Shown in pieces: positions 1 to 6,625 of a DNA stretch of 43,469 nt. Both the position numbers and the translations under genes were made by a program. The notes beneath the pieces are model-generated. The model saw only the letters and a program-made list of their open reading frames with translations, did no database searches and had not been told where the DNA came from. The stretch comes from Candidatus Parcubacteria bacterium. Lineage in GTDB: Bacteria; Patescibacteriota; Minisyncoccia; Phycocordibacterales; JAKAEA01. Where the stretch lies: the NCBI GenBank assembly GCA_019661945.1, contig JAIFWI010000004.1:1-43469 (forward strand), in the 5' to 3' direction. Numbering within the stretch: position 1 is the first letter of the stretch; the number at the start of each line of letters is the position of its first letter.

Positions 1-1
1 A

Positions 2-490
2 TTACCGTCCAGAGCGTACAGGACGTGGCGGGTATGGCGGTGGGCTGCCATGCTGCCTGTGCACACTGTTTATGAAGCTGTGTGCAACAAGCGTTAGGTT
101 GAAGTAGTCGTAGATTGCCGCCACAACCACTGCAGTCGCTGACCACTCCAAGAGCATCATGCCGGTGACTGTGTTCTCCACAGTGCCGAACCATGCCTCG
201 CTCATCGAGGTAATCCGCCGGCCGTTCGCCGTGAACTTCTCATGCGTGTCGCTAGCACCCGGCGCCAAGCCGTAGGCCAGGATCCGCCCGAGGGTCTGAG
301 GATTCATCCTCACCACCCTCATAAGCACATCCTGGAACACCTGCTTGGAAAAGGACTGCGGCGAGAAGTGGTTACGAACAGTGTCGAGGGTGATTCTGCA
401 TTCACCCGCGATCTGCTTCGCGATGTTCTCGAGGTACAGCTGGTTCATCTGCTCTTGAGTGCGGACGGATGCCGTTAGTGCAGTTCTCAT
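2..490 (-). CDS. hypothetical protein (start re-assigned to MRTALTAS...)
   Basis: ORF 2..547; ATG at 490 is preceded by a strong SD (AAAGGAG-N6-ATG), so the N-terminal 19 aa of the tracked ORF are probably leader. No recognised family. Confidence 0.75.
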   Translation of the reverse strand: MRTALTASVRTQEQMNQLYLENIAKQIAGECRITLDTVRNHFSPQSFSKQVFQDVLMRVVRMNPQTLGRILAYGLAPGASDTHEKFTANGRRITSMSEAWFGTVENTVTGMMLLEWSATAVVVAAIYDYFNLTLVAHSFINSVHRQHGSPPPYPPRPVRSGR

Positions 491-740
491 TTTTTCTCCT
501 TTCGGGAGATTCTCGTCACCACTATGGATGTAGATATCGAGAGACACCTACATAAGAATCCGAGATAGATTCTTTGACGACCCGATCGTGCCCAATCGAT
601 GCCAATATAATATCATACTTCTAACGCAGGGTCAAGTATTGAGATAGCTTTGCTCGCTCTACAGGACGATTTTCGAACTATTAAATGGGAGGAGGAATGT
701 CCTTTTCCAAGCATTACGTTAAAAGAAATACAGAGTTTAT

Positions 741-777
741 TAAAATAAAAAAAACACCCCAGGGTAAGCCGGGGTGT
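741..777 (-). terminator. intrinsic terminator
   Basis: Minus strand reads ACACCCCggcttaccctGGGGTGTttttttttatttt; lies just downstream of the 810..1418 minus gene. Confidence 0.85.
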
Positions 778-809
778 GAGTGTGCCATGAAATACTGAGT
801 AGCCATCGA

Positions 810-1418
810 TTAAGCCTGGCGGTACATCCGGCGGATTTCTGCAATCCACTCGGGATGATCGGCACTTCGGCCGCAGGCAACCCACTTCTGGTAAAGTTTT
901 ACTTGCGATTCGAGGACGGGTTTGCGGGTTGTCGCAAAGTGCTCAAGTGTGTGTTCGCAGGTTTCGCCATGTGCCAACCGTTCGAACTCAATCATTTTTT
1001 CGTAATCGAGATCCGCCCCAATCCAACCGTTAGCCAGGTGTTCCATTTCGTGCATCATCCCGATTACTACAACCGCCTCAAAAGTAGCATTGATGAGGTG
1101 AGGGTCCTGAGTCAGAGATCGAAGCTTGTTCATCCCTGCCATGAAAGCTTGGATAAACACCGCAACGAGCGGTTTGCCATTTTCGATTTTGCACGCAATA
1201 GGATTGTACTCCACTTGCTTACCTGCCAGCTGGATAGCAGTGTTGTATGGTTGGACCAAGTAGCTCTGACTGTACCGCTGCACGATTCTGTTTGCGTTCA
1301 GGGTGTACCGTTCTTGGACTGGCCTCAAGCTGTACTTACCAGTCATGAGCTGGCTTACGTGGGGTTGAATCTCATTTTCCCAGAATGCAGTTGCCTCTTC
1401 GTGACTTGGCTGTTGCAT
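810..1418 (-). CDS. hypothetical protein with an HExxH-like motif (MMHEMEHLANG)
   Basis: 202-aa ORF, SD-like GGAG 8 nt upstream of ATG, terminator downstream. Confidence 0.75.
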   Translation of the reverse strand: MQQPSHEEATAFWENEIQPHVSQLMTGKYSLRPVQERYTLNANRIVQRYSQSYLVQPYNTAIQLAGKQVEYNPIACKIENGKPLVAVFIQAFMAGMNKLRSLTQDPHLINATFEAVVVIGMMHEMEHLANGWIGADLDYEKMIEFERLAHGETCEHTLEHFATTRKPVLESQVKLYQKWVACGRSADHPEWIAEIRRMYRQA

Positions 1419-1538
1419 TAATGTGCTCCGGTATGAAGATCGTATTCAATGTAAAAGGACGCCATTACTGTAATAACATGATCAGATAGATAGGTCAAAT
1501 ATTTGCTCCAAGGGTTGGGAGCTGTTCGAACGTATCTT

Positions 1539-1961
1539 TTATATGGAAAATTCAATTATCCACTCAATGCCATATTTATCTCTAAACATGCCCGCATATG
1601 TTCCCCAAGGACTATCCCCCATTGGTCCTTCTACTTTTCCTCCAGCTGAAAGGCCACTAAATAATTTGTCTGCTTCTTCTTTGCTTTCGGTGTTTATTAT
1701 AATCTTACTTCTGTTTTCATTCTCATTTACTTTTCCCATTATTTCTGGAACATCATTTGCCATTAACATATTATTTTTACCGATGGGCAAAGTAATAAGC
1801 ATTATTTTATTTTCCTCGTTTTTTGCCACCGGGAATTCAGTACTTGCGATATCCTTGAAACGTATCACTTTTGCGAACTCTCCGCCGAATACTGATTTGT
1901 AAAAAGTAAAAGCTTCTTCAGCATTACCATTAAAGTTAATCCAAGGATTTATTGTTGCCAT
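1539..1961 (-). CDS. VOC/PhnB-like glyoxalase-fold protein
   Basis: MATINPWINFNGNAEEAFTFYKSVFGGEF...; typical PhnB-like N-terminus and DKYGIEWII C-terminus. Confidence 0.88.
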   Translation of the reverse strand: MATINPWINFNGNAEEAFTFYKSVFGGEFAKVIRFKDIASTEFPVAKNEENKIMLITLPIGKNNMLMANDVPEIMGKVNENENRSKIIINTESKEEADKLFSGLSAGGKVEGPMGDSPWGTYAGMFRDKYGIEWIIEFSI

Positions 1962-2072
1962 ACTTCAATGATATCAAATTAAATTAATTTGATGAAGCGT
2001 TTTTTATTTTGCTCGCCCTGGTGGATGATTTTCGAATTTTTTTAATACGGAAAGAGTAATGGTGCCTGTTAT

Positions 2073-2978
2073 CTACTGGTCATTAAAGCAATTTTCAACT
2101 AGATCTACTGCTGTTTCATATACATGGATTTTTTCTGTCGCCATGGCATACCTTTTGCTGAGGAAATTTACAACAGACCCTATTCTTTCGGGGTTATGAA
2201 CGGTGACATAAATTTCTGAAATTGGGTTCCGAATAGTCAGGTTATTTAGGTTTACTTCTAAGCCGGCGCCGAGACCTATGATATATAGCTGTATAGCTGC
2301 AGTAATGTCATGTGTACTAAAAGTATGACTATGGCTTTCATGGCATGACACTGCATCTATATATTCACCACTATTTGTTTTATGAGTTTCCTGAACTCTG
2401 AATATGTGAGCCGAGTTTGTTTCCAGTTCGCGGTACAAACTGCCATGTGGGTATAGTGCATTTACTATCACATCTGATAACTGACTCAATCTACCGCGAC
2501 GAATTGAAAGACGGTCTTTTTGTGGTAAAAAACTAAAGTCGAGGAAATTATCCTCCAAAACGCGGTCATAGTTATAATTCACAAAAGCAATTTTTCCGTC
2601 GAGGTTTGGCTTAGTAAGAATTTTAACATTCAGTCGCTCCAACCATCCATTTTCGGGAGCTCGATACTTTTCCTCAAAAATATCCCGCATTACTTGGAAT
2701 ATGTCGTTCTCAATATCAAGACCGGTTGAGTGATACTTTTTTGCGCGAGATTCAATGCTTATACAAACATCGATTGTCGGATGGTCCTTACCACTTCCAA
2801 CTTTTTCCACCCACTCCGAGATGGCCTCTTTGTGTTTATAACGATTCACTGTATCGCGCTTCATATGCTCAAGAATTAAATCCTGTAGTTCATCCCAAAC
2901 TGGCAGGCCGTAGTCTACAGATGCTCCAGCTCCAAGAATGACAAGTCGTTTTACATTACTATTGGGGCGAAAATGCAT
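2073..2978 (-). CDS. SIR2-like domain protein
   Basis: RLVILGAGASVDYGLPVWDEL (GAGxS), FVNYNYDRVLEDN (NYD), YPHGSLYR (HG) and IIGLGAG: the motif order of SIR2-like NAD-binding proteins. Confidence 0.7.
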   Translation of the reverse strand: MHFRPNSNVKRLVILGAGASVDYGLPVWDELQDLILEHMKRDTVNRYKHKEAISEWVEKVGSGKDHPTIDVCISIESRAKKYHSTGLDIENDIFQVMRDIFEEKYRAPENGWLERLNVKILTKPNLDGKIAFVNYNYDRVLEDNFLDFSFLPQKDRLSIRRGRLSQLSDVIVNALYPHGSLYRELETNSAHIFRVQETHKTNSGEYIDAVSCHESHSHTFSTHDITAAIQLYIIGLGAGLEVNLNNLTIRNPISEIYVTVHNPERIGSVVNFLSKRYAMATEKIHVYETAVDLVENCFNDQ

Positions 2979-3006
2979 TGAATGTCATTATTAAAAAACT
3001 CTAGGG

Positions 3007-3078
3007 CTCCCCCGGCAGGATTCGAACCTGCGACCAATCGCTTAACAGGCGACTGCTCTACCGCTGAGCTACAGGGGA
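3007..3078 (-). tRNA. tRNA-Asn (GTT), CCA not encoded
   Basis: Minus strand TCCCCTGTAGCTCAGCGGTAGAGCAGTCGCCTGTTAAGCGATTGGTCGCAGGTTCGAATCCTGCCGGGGGAG folds into a cloverleaf: 7-bp acceptor, anticodon loop CTGTTAA, T-loop GGTTCGAATCC. Confidence 0.95.
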
Positions 3079-3156
3079 ATGTAAGAAAATAATATCAGAA
3101 TTTGCTGAATTGTAAACGCCGTGGTTGAGGTGAGCATACCTTGCTATACTAATAAT

Positions 3157-3321
3157 ATGAGTTCGAAATCGTTGATCTGGCTTTGTATGGTCATTGGTTC
3201 CACTATCGGCGGAGCTATTCCAAATCTATGGGGCGCGACTTTCCTATCAATGTCCTCTGTCTTTCTAACTGCCCTTGGCGGTATTGTCGGCATCTGGATT
3301 GGTTTTAATCTCAGCAGGTAA
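3157..3321 (+). CDS. small hypothetical membrane protein (AtpZ/AtpI-like size and topology)
   Basis: MSSKSLIWLCMVIGSTIGGAIPNLWGATFLSMSSVFLTALGGIVGIWIGFNLSR; two hydrophobic segments; TGC-TATACT 6 nt before ATG. Confidence 0.6.
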   Translation: MSSKSLIWLCMVIGSTIGGAIPNLWGATFLSMSSVFLTALGGIVGIWIGFNLSR

Positions 3322-3342
3322 AATACTCTGCCGCTTTTTTAT

Positions 3343-3371
3343 TCGACAATCTTATACATTCTAGTTATAGT
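3343..3371 (+). promoter_or_regulatory. putative sigma70-type promoter for purB
   Basis: TCGACA (3343-3348), 17-bp spacer, TATAGT (3366-3371); TSS expected near 3378. Confidence 0.45.
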
Positions 3372-3380
3372 ACCTCCAGA

Positions 3381-3406
3381 GCTGTCTATTGTGGACAGCG
3401 TTTTTT
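3381..3406 (+). terminator. hairpin plus T-run; terminator or attenuator in the purB leader
   Basis: GCTGTC tattgtg GACAGC gTTTTTT. Confidence 0.65.
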
Positions 3407-3433
3407 GAGAAATTTTTTAGAGAGGAATAGACC

Positions 3434-4894
3434 ATGATCTCTGCGACCTCGGCCTTTCGGATTTACAAGTCGCCGCTGACGAGCCGTTACACGGGTGCAG
3501 CCATGCAGGAACTCTTCGGTGATCAGAGAAAGTTTACCACCTGGCGAATTCTCTGGTACAAGATGGCGTTCTGTCAGCACCGGCTTGGAGTGTCACGTGT
3601 GACCATGCCTCAAGTTGAAGAACTTGAGAGACATGTGAACATCACCGACGAAGAAATTCGGGCGGCCATGGCACTGGAGAAAACGCTGAAGCACGATGTC
3701 GTCGCTCACTCACAAACGTATGGAGTCGCCTGTCCCCTTGCGGCGCCGATTATCCACCTTGCATGCACCAGCATGTTCGTGTGCGACAACACCGATCTCA
3801 TCATCATGCGCGATGGCCTTGACCTCCTCATCACCAAACTCGTCCGATGTATCGATCGGATGGCCAAGCAAGCTGAGAAATGGGCACACCTGCCCACTCT
3901 CGGCTGGACTCATTTACAGCCCGCTCAACCAACAACGGTCGGCAAGCGCATTGCGATCTGGATGCAGGATCTGGTGATGGACCTTGAGGATCTTGTTTCG
4001 GTCAGGGATGGCATGAAGTTTCTCGGGGCCAAGGGAGCTACTGGTACTCAAGATAGCTACCTCAAGCTTTTTGGCGGAGATGACGAGAAGGTGCTGCAGC
4101 TCGACAGAATGATTACAAATAAGTGTGGCTTTACGTATACCATGTCTGCTGTCTGCGGGCAGACCTACACTCGGAAAGTTGATGCCAAGATTCTCTCAGT
4201 GCTCGGAGGTATCGGATCAAGCATCCACAAAATGATGCAGGATCTACGCCTACTTCAGCACATGAAAGAAATCGAAGAGCCGTTCGATGAAAGCCAGGTC
4301 GGCTCAAGCGCTATGGCCTACAAGCGCAATCCAATGCGTTCAGAGCGCGCCTGCGGTTTGGCTCGGCACAGTATCATGCTTCCTCTGGAAGCCCTGATGA
4401 CTCATGCCACGCAGATGTTTGAGCGAACGCTCGATGACAGCGCTCCCCGGAGAATTTATATTCCGGAAGCATTCTTGGCGGCAGATGCCACCTTGACGAT
4501 TGTCCAGAATGTCTTCGAGAGACTGGTTGTCTATCCGAAGATGATTCAAAGGAATCTGGCCGAGGAGCTACCTTTCATGGCCACCGAGGACATCATCGAC
4601 GCCGTGGTCAAGGTGGGCAAGAATCGCGCTGAATGCCACGAAAGACTGCGAGTCATTGCCCAAGAATCCGGCCGACAGGTTAAGGAAGAAGGCAAGGACA
4701 ATCCATTCATTGAATTGATCAAGGCCGATCCTTACTTCGAAGATGTCACAGAAGTTGTCGGCCAAGCTCTCAAGGGTGCAAACTTCATCGGCCGGGCCCC
4801 AGCTCAGACACGAACTTTCTTGAATAATGAAATCAGACCGGTTCTCAACCGGTACCGTGATCAACTCGAAGGCAGTAGCGAGCTTCGAGTTTAG
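3434..4894 (+). CDS. purB: adenylosuccinate lyase, eukaryotic ADSL-like subtype
   Basis: SPLTSRYTGAAM, LPTLGWTHLQPAQPTTVGKR, GATGTQDS, signature SSAMAYKRNPMRSE, FERTLDDSAPRR; SD AGAGGAA upstream. Confidence 0.95.
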   Translation: MISATSAFRIYKSPLTSRYTGAAMQELFGDQRKFTTWRILWYKMAFCQHRLGVSRVTMPQVEELERHVNITDEEIRAAMALEKTLKHDVVAHSQTYGVACPLAAPIIHLACTSMFVCDNTDLIIMRDGLDLLITKLVRCIDRMAKQAEKWAHLPTLGWTHLQPAQPTTVGKRIAIWMQDLVMDLEDLVSVRDGMKFLGAKGATGTQDSYLKLFGGDDEKVLQLDRMITNKCGFTYTMSAVCGQTYTRKVDAKILSVLGGIGSSIHKMMQDLRLLQHMKEIEEPFDESQVGSSAMAYKRNPMRSERACGLARHSIMLPLEALMTHATQMFERTLDDSAPRRIYIPEAFLAADATLTIVQNVFERLVVYPKMIQRNLAEELPFMATEDIIDAVVKVGKNRAECHERLRVIAQESGRQVKEEGKDNPFIELIKADPYFEDVTEVVGQALKGANFIGRAPAQTRTFLNNEIRPVLNRYRDQLEGSSELRV

Positions 4895-4909
4895 TTCAGT
4901 TCTTTCCCG

Positions 4910-4934
4910 ACGGAGTAATGTTGCTCCGTTTTTT
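4910..4934 (+). terminator. intrinsic terminator downstream of purB
   Basis: ACGGAG taatgttg CTCCGT TTTTT. Confidence 0.9.
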
Positions 4935-4968
4935 ATACCCAAATTTTTAAGTACATTTTTTGCTGCCA

Positions 4969-4997
4969 TTGACAATACATAGATTTTGTTATAATAT
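4969..4997 (+). promoter_or_regulatory. sigma70-type promoter upstream of 5051..5389
   Basis: Perfect TTGACA (4969-4974) with TAATAT at 17-bp spacing (4992-4997), or TATAAT at 15 bp (4990-4995). Confidence 0.6.
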
Positions 4998-5050
4998 ACA
5001 TACCAGTTGCACTGATTCCCTGTTCCCCATTCACACCAACGAGGTGAATC

Positions 5051-5389
5051 ATGACAGAGATACTTGCCTTCGTTGCTCTGGTTGTCCTGGCAGTCGGTAT
5101 CTTCCTCATCCTCTACGGCATCAGGATGATCCGTGAGCTTCGTCAGCTGGATATGATGTTCAAGATGACCGGCGAATGGGTCAAGCGCCAGATGCTGACA
5201 ACTCCTCTGTATGAAGGTGAGCCGACGTACATGAGGACATACCGCGTCGCCAAGGATGAAAGCGACGAGCAACTTGGCCGAATTGCGATCAAGGTCAACA
5301 CCGCGGTTTACTGCGGTGGCTCGATCCTTCTCGGCCTTGGGCTCTGCATCGCCGCTCTAATCTGGTTGACACAACTCGCCGCCGCGTAA
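5051..5389 (+). CDS. hypothetical membrane protein, two predicted TM segments
   Basis: SD GAGGTG before ATG; hydrophobic N- and C-terminal stretches. Confidence 0.75.
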   Translation: MTEILAFVALVVLAVGIFLILYGIRMIRELRQLDMMFKMTGEWVKRQMLTTPLYEGEPTYMRTYRVAKDESDEQLGRIAIKVNTAVYCGGSILLGLGLCIAALIWLTQLAAA

Positions 5390-5403
5390 TGAGCGAGCCG
5401 AAA

Positions 5404-5445
5404 CACCCCCACAGTGAACCACTGGAGGGGGTTTACTGTTTTATA
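5404..5445 (+). terminator. intrinsic terminator
   Basis: CCCCCaCAGTGaacCACTGgaGGGGG followed by TTTACTGTTTTAT. Confidence 0.85.
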
Positions 5446-5484
5446 TAATTAAACTCTCTTTTTTATCAATGCTACTATATATAG

Positions 5485-6096
5485 ATGCTTAACCTTACTA
5501 AAAGCGAATTAGCGATTCTACGGAAGCTTAATACTCCTATTAAGATACAAGACTTTTTAGATACACTTCCAATTAATTTCGAAAAAAAGGGCAACACTAA
5601 TATGTCACCACGAAGAGTTCTTCGAGAAAAAAAAGCTCATTGTATGGAAGGAGCACTTCTGGCAGCGGCGGCTTTATGGCTCAATGGCCAGTCGCCGCTT
5701 TTGCTTGATCTTAAAGCCATGCCTCATGATGATGACCATGTAGTCACTTTGTATAAAATTAATGGCCTTTGGGGAGCAATCTCAAAAACAAATCATGCCA
5801 CATTGAGATTTCGCGATCCAATTTACAAAACAGTGCGCGAATTAGCCCTGTCATATTTCCACGAATATTTTCTCGAGAAAAACAGTAAAAAAGTCCTGTA
5901 CAGTTATTCCAAGCCCTTTAATTTAAAACGCTTTGGCCAAAATTGGATTACTTCTGAAGAAGATCTCTGGGATTTAGCTATAGATCTCGATGACTCACCT
6001 CACACCAGGCTTTTCCCTAAGAAAAATAAAAAATACTTCCGTAAAGCTGATGCCATGGAACGTAAAGCCGGCAAGCTTCTTGAATGGAAAAAATAG
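5485..6096 (+). CDS. hypothetical protein, possibly transglutaminase/papain-like fold
   Basis: KKAHCMEGALLAAAALWLNG (Cys) followed by DDDHVVTLYKINGLWGAISKTNH (His), reminiscent of Cys-His transglutaminase-like domains. Confidence 0.55.
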   Translation: MLNLTKSELAILRKLNTPIKIQDFLDTLPINFEKKGNTNMSPRRVLREKKAHCMEGALLAAAALWLNGQSPLLLDLKAMPHDDDHVVTLYKINGLWGAISKTNHATLRFRDPIYKTVRELALSYFHEYFLEKNSKKVLYSYSKPFNLKRFGQNWITSEEDLWDLAIDLDDSPHTRLFPKKNKKYFRKADAMERKAGKLLEWKK

Positions 6097-6107
6097 AAGT
6101 GTATAAT
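6080..6107 (+). promoter_or_regulatory. promoter of the 6114 gene, leaderless arrangement
   Basis: TTGAAT (6080-6085), N16, TATAAT (6102-6107), N6, ATG (6114). Confidence 0.65.
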
Positions 6108-6113
6108 AGCTTT

Positions 6114-6599
6114 ATGCAAAAAATAGTTCCATCATTATGGTTTGATAATCAAGCAGAGGAAGCGGTGAAGTTATACACGTCACTGTTCGAAAATTCTAAA
6201 ATTTTAAGTGAAGCTCGGTATAATGCCGAAGGAGCTAAAGTTGCCGGTAGGCCTGAAGGTTCTATTATGACTATGGAATTTGAATTGAATGGTCAAAAAT
6301 TCATGGCATTAAACGGCGGTCCAATATTTAAATTTACCGAAGCTGTATCGTTCATGGTTAGCTGCGAGACACAGGAAGAAGTGGACAAATTTTGGAATGC
6401 CCTGACGGCAGACGGAGGACAAGAAAGTCAGTGTGGCTGGCTCAAAGATAAATTTGGTCTATCATGGCAAATTGTTCCCACAGCCTTAGGTAAAATGATG
6501 AGTAGCAAAGATCCCAAGAGAGCCCAACAAGCGATGCATGCCATGTTTCAAATGAAGAAACTCGATATTGCCAAGCTCCAAGAAGCATACGACAAATAA
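6114..6599 (+). CDS. PhnB-like VOC family protein
   Basis: MQKIVPSLWFDNQAEEAVKLYTSLFENSKIL...LNGGPIFKFTEAVSFMVSCETQEEVD; ORF track starts earlier at 6084. Confidence 0.9.
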   Translation: MQKIVPSLWFDNQAEEAVKLYTSLFENSKILSEARYNAEGAKVAGRPEGSIMTMEFELNGQKFMALNGGPIFKFTEAVSFMVSCETQEEVDKFWNALTADGGQESQCGWLKDKFGLSWQIVPTALGKMMSSKDPKRAQQAMHAMFQMKKLDIAKLQEAYDK

Positions 6600-6625
6600 A
6601 AGGATATAGGTGTATACTATGGGTA

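Noticed and set aside
613-885. Minus 90-aa ORF
   Set aside because: Runs through the terminator at 741-777 and has no family resemblance.
780-1421. + strand 213-aa ORF antisense to 810..1418
   Set aside because: The minus ORF has an SD, a matching terminator and a more protein-like composition; the + ORF starts inside the terminator region.
4568-5272. Minus 234-aa ORF across the purB end and 5051 gene
   Set aside because: Spans a + strand terminator, promoter and two well-supported + genes.
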